From Lewinellaceae bacterium (GTDB lineage: Bacteria > Bacteroidota > Bacteroidia > Chitinophagales > Saprospiraceae): a DNA stretch of 64,000 nt. The notes beneath the pieces were generated by a model. That model searched no databases. It saw only the letters and a program-made list of their open reading frames with translations, and was not told the origin of the DNA. The translations under genes were made by a program, and so were the position numbers. Where the stretch lies: contig JACJXX010000001.1 in the NCBI GenBank assembly GCA_020636435.1, forward strand, positions 4,936,501 to 5,000,500, read 5' to 3'. Below, piece after piece: positions 24,655-32,928 of the stretch (positions are counted from its first letter, which is position 1; every line of letters begins with the position of its first letter).

Positions 24655-24825
24655 AGGGCGATAAAGTTAGTGAAAACGGCGGAATTGCAGGGGAGGGGTA
24701 AGGTGTAAACGTGGAAATGTGTAAAAGTACCGCCTGTCCCTTCCCTCCTTCGTTTACACATTTATTTATCGCTTCCCAGATTTTTTTTCGAAAACTGCTT
24801 GCATTTTTCCCGGAAAACATTTTAA

Positions 24826-24852
24826 TTGCACTTAAAATAGTTGTAAGTGCAA
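24826..24852. promoter_or_regulatory. Palindromic operator at the marR start codon
   Basis: TTGCACTTA (24826-24834) and TAAGTGCAA (24844-24852) are perfect complements across 9 bases. The right half overlaps the GTG start at 24847, so a bound regulator would block both transcription and initiation. MarR proteins usually bind such palindromes at their own promoter. Confidence 0.6.
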
Positions 24853-25296
24853 GTAAATAAAATTCAAGAACAGCGCCTGGAGCAATTACCCGTATTTTAC
24901 ATGGAGCAGATCGTAAGGCAATACCGGCAGTTGGCCACCCAAGCCCTGAAAAGCCATCAGGCGGGGCTTTCGGTCGATCAATGGGTGGTACTCAAGCAGA
25001 TCAGCGAAAACAATGGCAGCAGCCAGGTGGAGATCGGCAGCTCGACCGTCAAGGACGCCCCGACCACTACCCGCATTATCGACCAGTTGGTCGGCAAAAA
25101 CCTGGTTAGCAAGCAACTGGACCCGGAAGACCGGCGCCGCTACATGGTCTTCGTAACCGAAAAAGGCCGACAGCTGATCGAACGCCTGATACCGGTGGTG
25201 CAGGAATACCGGCAGGTGCCTCTACAGGGCTTCTCCGCTACCGAACAAAAGCAACTCATCAGCCTGCTGCAGCGCATGTTGAAAAATCTGAAATAA
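24847..25296 (+). CDS. MarR-family transcriptional regulator
   Basis: A 149-residue winged-helix regulator. SVDQWVVLKQI begins the DNA-binding part (about residue 40), the recognition helix is VKDAPTTTRIIDQLVGKNLV, and the wing is DPEDRRRYMVFVTEKG. The same layout and many identical residues occur in the second MarR (32929-33399), so the two are paralogs. The start is GTG at 24847; an ATG at 24901 would remove the dimerisation helix and is unlikely. The gene sits inside its own likely operator and is followed by an S41 peptidase with a related palindrome in front, which suggests it controls that gene too. Confidence 0.9.
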   Translation: MQVNKIQEQRLEQLPVFYMEQIVRQYRQLATQALKSHQAGLSVDQWVVLKQISENNGSSQVEIGSSTVKDAPTTTRIIDQLVGKNLVSKQLDPEDRRRYMVFVTEKGRQLIERLIPVVQEYRQVPLQGFSATEQKQLISLLQRMLKNLK

Positions 25297-25313
25297 AATT
25301 TTTATCCCAATAC

Positions 25314-25325
25314 TTGCAATTGCAA
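25314..25325. promoter_or_regulatory. TTGCAATTGCAA palindrome before the S41 peptidase
   Basis: A perfect 12-bp palindrome with the TTGCA half-site of the marR operator, 18 bases after the marR stop and 73 bases before the peptidase ATG. It is a likely second binding site for the same regulator. Confidence 0.5.
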
Positions 25326-25397
25326 CTTTTGCATCTAAAACATTTAAAAAGAAATTACCCGACTGTACTTTACATTTCAATCACCCAACTTTCTTTT

Positions 25398-26732
25398 ATG
25401 CGTACACTGACCTTTCTTTTTTGTGCTTTCTTCTGCTTGGGCCCCTTGCGGCCCGATGCGGCCGCTCAGGAATCCCTGACGGCCGAAGAGCAATCCGTCA
25501 CCATCGACAGCCTCATCCGCAGCCTGGAGGAAAATTACGTCTTCCCCAAGCTGGCGGAACAGATGGGGCAGCACCTGCGCCAGAAGCAAAAAGCCGGCGC
25601 GTTCAAAAACCTGACGGAACCCGTCGCCTTCGCCGACCGGCTGACGGAGGAGATACAGTCCGTTACCAAAGACAAGCACCTCCGGGTGCGCTTCGACCCC
25701 GAGGGAGCCACCGAGATGCGGGCTCATTCTGAGGAAGAAGAGGACGAAGGCCCCAACCCGGAATGGCTGGCGCAGATGGCGCGCGACAATTACGGCTTTA
25801 AAGAAGTTAAGATTCTGGATGGCAACATCGGTTATCTCGACCTGCGCGGCTTTTTCCCGGCCGCCTATGCCGGCGAAGCGGCTGCAGCAGCCATGAATAT
25901 GCTGTCCAACGCTGACGCCATTATTTTCGACCTGCGCCAGAACGGCGGCGGCGACCCGGGCATGATCCAGTTGCTGACCTCCTATCTTTACCGGGCGGAA
26001 AGAGATGTACACCTGAACAACTTTTACCACCGCCATAGCAACGACACGTCCCAGACCTGGACGCTGCCCTACGTGCCCGGCAAGCGCAACCCGGATGCCG
26101 AGGTATTCGTGCTGACCAGCAATTACACCTTTTCGGCGGCCGAAGAGTTTACCTACAACCTCAAAAACCTGAAGCGCGCTACCATAGTGGGAGAAACCAC
26201 CGGCGGAGGGGCCCATCCTGGCGGCACTTTGCCGATCGCCGACCGCTTTGTGGCCTTTGTCCCCAACGGGCGGGCGATCAACCCCATCACCAACACCAAC
26301 TGGGAAGGCACCGGCGTGAGCCCGGATGTGGAGGTGGCAAAGGAAAAGGCCCTGGATGCCGCCCATCAGATGGCGCTGGAAAAGCTGGCGGAAAAAGCCA
26401 AATCGGAAGAAGACAAGCGCTATTTCGAATGGTTCGCCGGCTACCTGAAAGCGAAAAACGAACCGCCGGCCCTCAGCAAAGAACAGATGCAGGCCTGCGC
26501 CGGCAATTTCGGCGCCCGCAACCTGCTCGTCGAGGACGGAAAGCTCGTCTATCAGCGGACCGGGCGGCCCAAAATGGCGTTGTTGCCCCTGAGCCCAACT
26601 ACTTTTGCTCTGGAGGATGACCCCGAATTGAAATTCACAGTGGAAATGGAAAATGGGGAAGCTGCCGCTCTGGTCTTAGAGAGTGTGAATGGCTGGCGGG
26701 AGAGGATGGAGCGGAGCAAGGCCCAGCCGTAA
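25398..26732 (+). CDS. Exported S41-family peptidase, IRBP/tail-specific type
   Basis: A 444-residue peptidase with a signal peptide (MRTLTFLFCAFFCLGPLRPDAAA). An N-terminal helical domain (SVTIDSLIRSLEENYVFP) as in retinoid-binding-protein-like S41 proteins comes first. The catalytic core follows, with GYLDLRGFFP, IIFDLRQNGGGDPG, the nucleophile region TSNYTFSAAEEF and GETTGGGAH. The acidic EEEEDEGP linker near residue 115 is unusual in composition. The C-terminal part (about 370-444) is a small beta domain. Such enzymes cleave peptides in the periplasm or at the cell surface; the substrate is unknown. The ATG at 25398 starts the signal peptide. Palindromes upstream suggest MarR control. Confidence 0.88.
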   Translation: MRTLTFLFCAFFCLGPLRPDAAAQESLTAEEQSVTIDSLIRSLEENYVFPKLAEQMGQHLRQKQKAGAFKNLTEPVAFADRLTEEIQSVTKDKHLRVRFDPEGATEMRAHSEEEEDEGPNPEWLAQMARDNYGFKEVKILDGNIGYLDLRGFFPAAYAGEAAAAAMNMLSNADAIIFDLRQNGGGDPGMIQLLTSYLYRAERDVHLNNFYHRHSNDTSQTWTLPYVPGKRNPDAEVFVLTSNYTFSAAEEFTYNLKNLKRATIVGETTGGGAHPGGTLPIADRFVAFVPNGRAINPITNTNWEGTGVSPDVEVAKEKALDAAHQMALEKLAEKAKSEEDKRYFEWFAGYLKAKNEPPALSKEQMQACAGNFGARNLLVEDGKLVYQRTGRPKMALLPLSPTTFALEDDPELKFTVEMENGEAAALVLESVNGWRERMERSKAQP

Positions 26733-26820
26733 AACCAACGGACAACCAGACTCTTTTTAATATTTTTGAAAATCACCCGATCTTTTTGCTTTTGTAAAAA
26801 ATCCCCAACACTTTATTCTG

Positions 26821-26855
26821 CACCGGCCTGTCTGCTTAGCGCGGGCGGGCCGGTG
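26821..26855 (+). terminator. Terminator-like hairpin after S41 peptidase
   Basis: CACCGGCC (26821-26828) pairs perfectly with GGCCGGTG (26848-26855) across a 19-base loop, followed by ATTTATT. It lies in the spacer after the peptidase gene and ends 40 bases before the KilA-N remnant. Confidence 0.45.
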
Positions 26856-26894
26856 ATTTATTAACTCAAGCCGTTGTTCTATGCCCGGTTGACC

Positions 26895-27754
26895 TCAACG
26901 GATCGCCAAAGCCAATATGTCCTGATGATAGGTACGCACCTTGCCAAACCGCTCATCATGGGCGGCGCCGGTAGGTATATTCCTTTCCCGGCTTAGCTGC
27001 GTAGCTGCCTTCCCCATTCCCTGGCTTTATTTAGGCACGACGAAAGAATAAACTGTCCATTCTGGCTTGTCCTTTTTGCGCCATGCTGCGTTGCTCATCA
27101 CTCAGGTAGCTTTGGCTATCCTCATTCTTCGCGCCTTGCCTGGCACAAAAATTACTGCCCCATAATTGAACACTTTATTCTTTCCTCGTGCCTTAGCGGG
27201 CAGGGTATCTTTTGGAGTGAGCAGTACCCGGCAATTGTGTAGTAGTTTTCATCAACACTGGTGATTTTGGCCTCCAGTTCGTCAATCCTCTCGGCGATAA
27301 AGTCGATATTCTGCCTGACTTCCACGTTTATCTTGTCCTGTTCCTCCAACTGCTCCACGATGAGCCGCAGGCTTTTCAGGATATTGGTGGGCTGGTGTTC
27401 CGGAATTTCCGTTTTACCGGTTGTCAATAGCTCATAGATCTTGTCGTATACCCAAAGTTCAAACCGGGGAGCGAGCCAGGCGGCGAATTTGAGGGCGAGT
27501 TTTTCGTCCATCCAGGTGCCCTGCAATTCCGGCGCTCCGCCTTTCACCACCCGCAGTACTTCCCGCTCGGGTTCTTCGGCATACCTTTCTTCTAGGAGGA
27601 GGATGTATTCCTGGGTAGTTTTTAGCCTAAGGAAATCATTGATACGCTTGCCAAAAGGTTTTACCATCTCCGTTGCATTGATCATCTTACTACCATCGGA
27701 GAATTCGAAGGAGATATTTTGCCCTCTATAGTCAAATTTTACGACCTCACTCAT
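26895..27754 (-). pseudogene. KilA-N domain protein gene split by a MITE-like element
   Basis: The 5' part starts with ATG at 27752-27754 and encodes a KilA-N DNA-binding domain (FEFSDGSKMINATEMVKPFGK, residues about 16-36; then DFLRLKTTQEYI and WMDEKLALKFAAWLAPRFELWVYD), a coiled coil, and YYTIAGYCSLQKIPCPL. That last segment should lead into the conserved C-terminus, but the frame enters the inserted element at 27195 and stops at 27152. Beyond the element, at 26895-27023, the minus strand encodes GMGKAATQLSRERNIP, then HDERFGKVRTYHQDILALAIR and a stop, which is the missing end. Removing the element and one TAA restores an almost continuous gene; one more base is needed to join the frames. 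KilA-N proteins are typical of phages and mobile DNA. A 24-bp palindrome precedes the start. Confidence 0.88.
27031..27195 (-). mobile_element. MITE-like element, copy 1 (165 bp, inserted in KilA-N gene)
   Basis: The ends are inverted (GGCACGACGAAAGAATAAA at one end, GGCACGAGGAAAGAATAAA at the other) and continue as imperfect complements for about 26 bases. The interior is also palindromic (TTTTTGCGCCATGC against GCCTGGCACAAAAA, and GGTAGC against GCTATCC), so the whole element can form one long hairpin. TTA stands at both edges, which fits a 3-base target duplication. It encodes no protein. It is inverted relative to copy 2 at 59400 and differs from it at two positions only. Confidence 0.85.
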
Positions 27755-27767
27755 ATTATAAATTTTT

Positions 27768-27791
27768 CCGATACGGGAATTCCCGCATCGG
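27768..27791. promoter_or_regulatory. 24-bp palindrome upstream of KilA-N start
   Basis: CCGATACGGGAA and TTCCCGCATCGG are complementary at 11 of 12 positions, 13 bases before the KilA-N ATG. It has the form of an operator, possibly for autoregulation. The gene behind it is broken. Confidence 0.45.
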
Positions 27792-28127
27792 GTGAAAATC
27801 AAATGTTTACAAGATGAATTCAAGTGTTGTACGCCGCGATAAAGCCAGCCCGGCACAAAGTACCGCCCGGCCCGCAGCAGCACAGGAAAATATTTTTCCG
27901 ATCTTGGAAAGGAAACGCAAGTTGGGCATACAAAGATCAAAACAAAATTATGCAAAATTGCTAGATTTTACAAATATTTGTTTTGACAGGTTATTCGTAA
28001 GGGTTAATATTTTACGGTTTCCAAGGCTGGAACTCAGATGGCGTAAAGCTGTGCTATGGTAGCATTCTGACTGGACATGATCTTTTGAAATAACTGATCT
28101 TAACCTGCCGGGTAGGCTGTTCAATGG

Positions 28128-28259
28128 GATTTACGATTTTTGATTCACGATTTTTGATTTGGCCCTTCGAGGGCTGCAGACGGTGGTTGCTCTTCTCAGG
28201 CACATCTCAAATCAAAAATCGCACATCGCACATCAAAAATCACAGATCAAAAATCACAC
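28128..28259. repeat. Inverted stuttered words (ACGATTTTTGATT / ATCAAAAATCGC)
   Basis: The left arm at 28128-28162 repeats ACGATTTTTGATT two to three times. The right arm at 28206-28259 carries AATCAAAAATCGCACATCGC and similar words five times. The arms pair across about 45 bases. The cluster lies downstream of the uvrC stop (minus strand). Confidence 0.65.
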
Positions 28260-28339
28260 GCAACCCCTCGCTCTTCCTCCTCCTGCTCCCCAACCCGCGA
28301 AAATCCGCCGCATCCGCGCCAATCCGCGTTCCATAAACC

Positions 28340-30145
28340 TCACTCCTCCTCCTCAAAATACCCCTTCACCTTCTCCGCCACCTTCAAACTACTCACTTCC
28401 GCGATCTCCGAAGCCAGCGCACCCTTAATCCGCTTCACCGAACCGAAGTGGCTCAGCAGCTTCTGAGCCGTCTTCTCCCCGATGCCGGGGATGTTGGTCA
28501 GTTCGGTCGTGGTAAAGTTTTGCGAGCGCTTGGTGCGGTGGAAAGTGATGGCAAAGCGGTGGGCCTCGTTGCGCGCCTGCTGGATGAGCTTCAGGGATTC
28601 CGACTTCTTGTCGATATAGAGGGGGATGGAGTCGCCGGGGAAGAAAATCTCCTCCAGGCGCTTGGCGATGCCGATGACAGTGACCTTGTCGCGGATGCCA
28701 AGCGTATCCAGGCTCTCCACGGCGGCGCTGAGCTGGCCCTTGCCCCCGTCGATGATGATGAGCTGGGGCAGGCTTTCGCCCTCGTCGAGCAGGCGGCGGT
28801 AGCGGCGGTGCACCACTTCCTTCATAGAGGCAAAGTCGTCGGGGCCAGTGACGGTCTTGATATTGAAGTGGCGGTAGTCCTTCTTGCTGGGTTTAGCGTT
28901 CTTGAAGACCACGCAGGACGCCACCGGGTGGCTGCCCTGTATGTTGGAGTTGTCGAAACACTCGAGGTGCAGGGGCAGGGCGTCCATCTGCAGATCCTGC
29001 TGCAGGGTGCGCAGGATGCGCTCGGCGGAAGTCTGCTTGCGCGTCTGGCTGGCCCGTTGCTTCTGTTTTTGCAGCATGTAGTATTTGAGGTTTTTCTCAG
29101 ACAGGTCCAGGAGTTTGCGCTTGTCGCCGATCTTGGGCACGATAACCTGCAGGCCGTCCTCCAACTGCACCTCGTAGGGCAGGATAATGTCCTTCGCAAT
29201 GCTGTTGAAGCGCTCCCGGATGATGGGGATGGCGTAGGCCAGCAAGGCGGGCTCGTCGTCGTCGTCGAGGTTCTTGACCAGCTCCTGGGTGTGGGTGTGG
29301 ATGATGGCACCGTTCACCACCTTGATGTAGTTGACGTAGGCATCCTTCTCTTCCGAGGCGATGGAAAAGACGTCCACATCCCGGATAGAAGGGTTGACCA
29401 CAGTCGATTTGGCCTGATAGTCTTCAAAAGCGCCTAGTTTTTCCTTCATCTGATGGGCCTTTTCAAACTCCAGGTTCTCGGCGAGTTTTTCCATCACGCC
29501 TTTAAAGTGGTTTTTCACTGCTCCAAAGTTACCCTTCAGGATGTTCTTCACCTGGTCGATCTTGTCGTTGTAGTCCGCTTCGCTTTCCAGCCCTTCGCAG
29601 GGGCCCAGGCAGTTTTTGATGTGGTACTCCAGGCAGACTTTGACCTTGCCGGCCTCGATGTTTTCCGGAGACAGGTTGTAATGGCAGGTGCGCAACGGGA
29701 AGAGGCGCTTGATCAGTTCCAGGATGATCTTGATCCGGGCTTTGCTGGTGTAGGGGCCAAAGTAGGTCGAGCCGTCCTTGACGACGCGGCGGGTGATGAA
29801 AACGCGGGGGAAGCGCTCGTTTTTGATGCAGATGTAGGAGTAGCTCTTGTCGTCGCGCAGCATCACGTTGTAGCGCGGCTTGTATTTCTTGATGAGGGTG
29901 TTCTCCAGCAGCAGGGCGTCGGCTTCCGTTTCCACCACCGTAAACTCCAGGCGGCCGGCGTTCTTGACCATCACGCGGGTCTTGTGGGCGCGGTCGCGGC
30001 GGTCGCCGAAGTAGGAGGCCACGCGGCTGCGCAGGTCCTTGGCTTTGCCCACGTAGAGGATGGTGTCCTCCTTGTCGATAAAGCGGTAGACGCCGGGCTG
30101 GCGGGGGATGGTGTCGGAAATGGTTTTGTAATCGTCGGTTGTCAT
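28340..30145 (-). CDS. uvrC: UvrABC system protein C
   Basis: A 601-residue nucleotide-excision repair endonuclease that makes both cuts around a lesion bound by UvrB. The GIY-YIG domain is at the start (PGVYRFIDKEDTILYVGKAKDL), with ARG and glutamate residues as in the family. A UVR motif sits near residues 205-240 (NHFKGVMEKLAENLEFEKAHQMKEKL). The RNase H-like nuclease domain includes ECFDNSNIQGSHPVASCVVF and LIIIDGGKGQL, which carry the Asp residues for the 5' cut. Two helix-hairpin-helix motifs end the protein (ELTNIPGIGEKTAQKLLSHFG). Length is normal. It is a single gene with repeat clusters at its 3' side. Confidence 0.97.
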   Translation of the reverse strand: MTTDDYKTISDTIPRQPGVYRFIDKEDTILYVGKAKDLRSRVASYFGDRRDRAHKTRVMVKNAGRLEFTVVETEADALLLENTLIKKYKPRYNVMLRDDKSYSYICIKNERFPRVFITRRVVKDGSTYFGPYTSKARIKIILELIKRLFPLRTCHYNLSPENIEAGKVKVCLEYHIKNCLGPCEGLESEADYNDKIDQVKNILKGNFGAVKNHFKGVMEKLAENLEFEKAHQMKEKLGAFEDYQAKSTVVNPSIRDVDVFSIASEEKDAYVNYIKVVNGAIIHTHTQELVKNLDDDDEPALLAYAIPIIRERFNSIAKDIILPYEVQLEDGLQVIVPKIGDKRKLLDLSEKNLKYYMLQKQKQRASQTRKQTSAERILRTLQQDLQMDALPLHLECFDNSNIQGSHPVASCVVFKNAKPSKKDYRHFNIKTVTGPDDFASMKEVVHRRYRRLLDEGESLPQLIIIDGGKGQLSAAVESLDTLGIRDKVTVIGIAKRLEEIFFPGDSIPLYIDKKSESLKLIQQARNEAHRFAITFHRTKRSQNFTTTELTNIPGIGEKTAQKLLSHFGSVKRIKGALASEIAEVSSLKVAEKVKGYFEEEE

Positions 30146-30413
30146 TGGCTTTTAGCTCAAATTTTCCTGCCACGAAAGCACGAAAACACAAAATCCGCAC
30201 GAAATCTTTAGTGGGTTTTAGCGCTTTTGTGGTTTAGGGGCATAAAATTTATTTGACACAGCACTCACTTAGCAAATATAAACGGACAAAGTGATATGCA
30301 AAAACGAAACCCCTTTGCCGTTGGAAAATAACAATTGGCATGTGCAAAGGGTTACAACTGTAGTTATTTTAAAGAGGTTCGTATATTGCAGGACGATCAT
30401 ACACTGAGAAAAC

Positions 30414-32024
30414 ATGTACACAGATAGTAACCTTTGGACAATTTCAGGCTTTGGACAAACCAATGTGAAAGTTGGAAGCGACCGAAAGGCGTCCCCTACC
30501 GACAAAGAAGGCCGGGGCGCCCTGTGCGAAGGGGAAAGCCGGAATAAGGTTGCCAAGAACCGCTGGGCGCCTGGTTTCCGACTTCCGACTTCCGACTTCC
30601 GACTTTCAGTCATTGCTGCCCTCCTCTTCCTCCTCTGCTCCTGCTCTCAGAACCTCTACCCCGACCGCAGCCAGTTCCTCAAAGACGGCGACCCGGTGCC
30701 GACCATCAACCTGAGCTATTACAAAAGCGTGCAACAGCGGCCCGGGCAGGACTCCGCGCTGGCGGTGGCCATAGCCATTTCGGGGGGCGGCTCCCGCGCC
30801 TCCAATTTCGGCCTTGGCATCATGCTGGGGCTGGAACAAATCAACGCCGGCGAAGGGCTGAATATGCTCAACCAGGTAGACTACCTGTCTACGGTCTCCG
30901 GCGGGGGCTTTGCTGCCGGCGCTTATGTATCGGCTCTTTACGAACACCAGTTTTTCAAAAGGCAGGAGCCATTCCGATTGGTTGATTACCTGAACCGGCA
31001 AATCCGGGAAGACCTGGCCTTCCCCTACGCCGGCGTAATCGTGCGCGCCAACTTCAACCCCATGCTATGGTTCTCCAAGGTGGACGACGGCGATGCGCTG
31101 GAACGCTCTATCGACGAGCATGTGCTGGGATACCGGCGGCGCGCTAAAGAAGTAAGAAAAAAGCCGCAAAGCCTGGTACTGGGCGACTTCTTTATTCCCA
31201 TCAACAGCCCGGGCCCGGTGCGTTTTCCCATGCACATCACCAACAGTTCCACCCTCAACACCATGACCATCTTCCCCTTTACGCCGGATATTCTGGCAAG
31301 GTACAAGATCAATGGCTACACCCACCGCCTCAACAAGGTGGCCAGAGATACGCTCGACCCTTTCTCGGTGCCATTGGCCGTGGGCATCAAATCCAGCGCC
31401 AGCTTTCCGGTCCTCATCTCCAATACCACCCTGCACAGCGCCTATTCTCCTCTGCGCCCTCATTTACACCTCATCGACGGCGCCATGACCGACAATATCG
31501 GGTACCACGCTGCGCTGCAAATTCTCAAGCAGGAGAAGGCGCCCCGAAAGATCCTGCTCATCGTCGATGCCGATGCGGCCGGCAACCGCTATACTTTTTC
31601 CAAACGGGAAGGCGCCGTATTCTCGCTGAGCGTTATAGGCCGGCTACCCTCCAGCGGCCTCGATGCGCGGCGCGCAACACTGGTGCGGGACATCCGCGAC
31701 GTGTGCCGGCAATTCGGCATCACTCCGGTTTTTTTTAGTTTTAATATCCTTTTGGAAGGCGACGAGTTGCCCCTGCCTGCCGAAATCAACATTAAGGACG
31801 AGCAAAAACGCCTGATCAGCTTGTTCCGGCAACGAAAACAGCTCCAGCAGAGCGACCGCCAGATATTGTATGAACTACTGACCCACATCGGCACCAAACT
31901 GACCATCACCGAAGAAGAACAGGAACTCCTGCTGTACGCCGGGCAACTCATCGTAAAAATGCAGGAAAAGGAGATCAGCCGGGCGCTGAAACGGGGGAAG
32001 GTGGAACCCGAGAAGATAGAGTAA
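30414..32024 (+). CDS. Patatin-like phospholipase, lipoprotein
   Basis: A 536-residue patatin-family lipase. The oxyanion motif is AISGGGSRA (about residues 119-127), the nucleophile serine is in STVSGGGF, and the catalytic Asp is in LIDGAMTDNIGY, so the Ser-Asp dyad is complete. The likely lipoprotein signal (VIAALLFLLCSCSQ, Cys near residue 76) lies unusually deep in the frame. The first 64 residues come from spacer-like DNA, including four copies of a 7-base word (CTTCCGA, 30573-30606). No ATG lies between the repeat and the signal, so either the ATG at 30414 is used and the leader is translated, or the true start is non-standard. The C-terminal 130 residues are helical. Confidence 0.85.
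   Translation: MYTDSNLWTISGFGQTNVKVGSDRKASPTDKEGRGALCEGESRNKVAKNRWAPGFRLPTSDFRLSVIAALLFLLCSCSQNLYPDRSQFLKDGDPVPTINLSYYKSVQQRPGQDSALAVAIAISGGGSRASNFGLGIMLGLEQINAGEGLNMLNQVDYLSTVSGGGFAAGAYVSALYEHQFFKRQEPFRLVDYLNRQIREDLAFPYAGVIVRANFNPMLWFSKVDDGDALERSIDEHVLGYRRRAKEVRKKPQSLVLGDFFIPINSPGPVRFPMHITNSSTLNTMTIFPFTPDILARYKINGYTHRLNKVARDTLDPFSVPLAVGIKSSASFPVLISNTTLHSAYSPLRPHLHLIDGAMTDNIGYHAALQILKQEKAPRKILLIVDADAAGNRYTFSKREGAVFSLSVIGRLPSSGLDARRATLVRDIRDVCRQFGITPVFFSFNILLEGDELPLPAEINIKDEQKRLISLFRQRKQLQQSDRQILYELLTHIGTKLTITEEEQELLLYAGQLIVKMQEKEISRALKRGKVEPEKIE
30465..30606. repeat. Inverted stuttered word (GAAAGTTGGAAGCG / CTTCCGA x4) inside the patatin 5' region
   Basis: The left arm is at 30468-30482 (GAAAGTTGGAAGCGACC). 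The right side at 30573-30606 has CTTCCGA four times in tandem and ends in CTTTC. The last CGACTTCCGACTTTC is complementary to the left arm at most positions. This is the only one of these repeats that lies in an open reading frame. Confidence 0.55.
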
Positions 32025-32188
32025 GCGGCTGGGATGTTATCTACAACTTCTGTAGGGCGGCATTTAAAACTACAGGAAGGCGAAAGGCCTCAATTTGAAT
32101 ACGACAAATACCTAAAAAACTTGTAGCTTTCAACCATCAGGTCCAATATTGGATCAGAAGGTATTCCGCCTCAACTATTAAGGAGCTT

Positions 32189-32866
32189 ATGGATACAAAA
32201 AAATTCGTCGAACTCAGATGGGTCCACTATGTTTATGAATTCTTCATCGTTGTGGTCGGTATTTCAGTGCCTTTCCTGCTCGACCGCTGGAATGACCAAC
32301 GGATAGAGAATAAGGCCGAACGTGAGAATTACAAATACATTCTGCAGGAGCTCCGGGAGGATGAAAATGAACTTCAGCATGTAGCGGAATACAATCAATA
32401 CTATTTGGAACGGGCCCAAAAGGCGAACAACATCATTGTAGCGGATGATAGAAAACTGGCGGATTCCCTGGGGCATTTGGCTATCGAGTTGCGCTACGTA
32501 TCCGATTTTCACAGGAATCATGGCATCTACGAAAACCTGATCAATAGCGAAAAGATCAAGTTGATCAAAAACGATGTGCTGATCAATCAATTGCAGGAAC
32601 TGGAAGAGTTGTACACCTATCTCAACCGCCTGGAGAACAACCACCTGGAGTCCATGATCAACTTCGTCATACCCAAGCTCAGTCAATACATACGCCTGGT
32701 GCCTTTTAAAGTAGCCGACGAAGAGGCATTATTTGACTTTCCTTTTCACAATATTATGCTCCTGTATCTCTCCATCATGGAAGAAAAAGCGGGCCTCTAC
32801 CAACGCACCCTCGGAAAGATCAGCGAGATCAGGGCCAGCGTTGAAAAGCAATTGCAAAGAAAGTAG
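32189..32866 (+). CDS. DUF6090-type membrane-anchored protein
   Basis: A 225-residue protein with one N-terminal membrane helix (YEFFIVVVGISVPFLLDRWND, about residues 16-36). It is followed by a long helical domain rich in Glu and Leu (YKYILQELREDENELQHV). The VVVGISVPFLLDRWND motif with the immediate Asn/Asp matches the Bacteroidota family DUF6090, where this helix is followed by a coiled-coil-like periplasmic domain. Function is unknown. It lies 63 bases before the marR gene that opens the homogentisate cluster and probably belongs to a different unit. Confidence 0.75.
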   Translation: MDTKKFVELRWVHYVYEFFIVVVGISVPFLLDRWNDQRIENKAERENYKYILQELREDENELQHVAEYNQYYLERAQKANNIIVADDRKLADSLGHLAIELRYVSDFHRNHGIYENLINSEKIKLIKNDVLINQLQELEELYTYLNRLENNHLESMINFVIPKLSQYIRLVPFKVADEEALFDFPFHNIMLLYLSIMEEKAGLYQRTLGKISEIRASVEKQLQRK

Positions 32867-32900
32867 TTGCTTTATTTGCAAATAATTAGTATAACAACTA
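32864..32900. promoter_or_regulatory. Nested palindromes before second marR (likely operator)
   Basis: TTATTTGCAAATAA (32872-32885) is a perfect 14-bp palindrome. Outside it TAGTTG (32864-32869) and CAACTA (32895-32900) are complementary. The site lies 30-65 bases before the GTG start at 32929. It shares the TTGCA half-site with the operators at 24826 and 25314. Confidence 0.55.
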
Positions 32901-32928
32901 TTTTTGTGGGCAGAAAACAAACCTGCTC

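Larger units (their letters stand above)
27755..28339. other. Spacer between KilA-N remnant and uvrC 3' end
   Basis: This 585-base spacer holds the operator-like palindrome (27768-27791), unremarkable sequence to about 28120, and a stuttered inverted repeat (28128-28259). The last 80 bases before the uvrC stop contain a ladder of CCGCGnnAATCCGC words (28297-28331). No gene was recognised. Confidence 0.55.

Noticed and set aside
27814..28062. 82-codon plus-strand frame upstream of the KilA-N remnant
   Set aside because: Lies in a spacer and has no domain or plausible start context.
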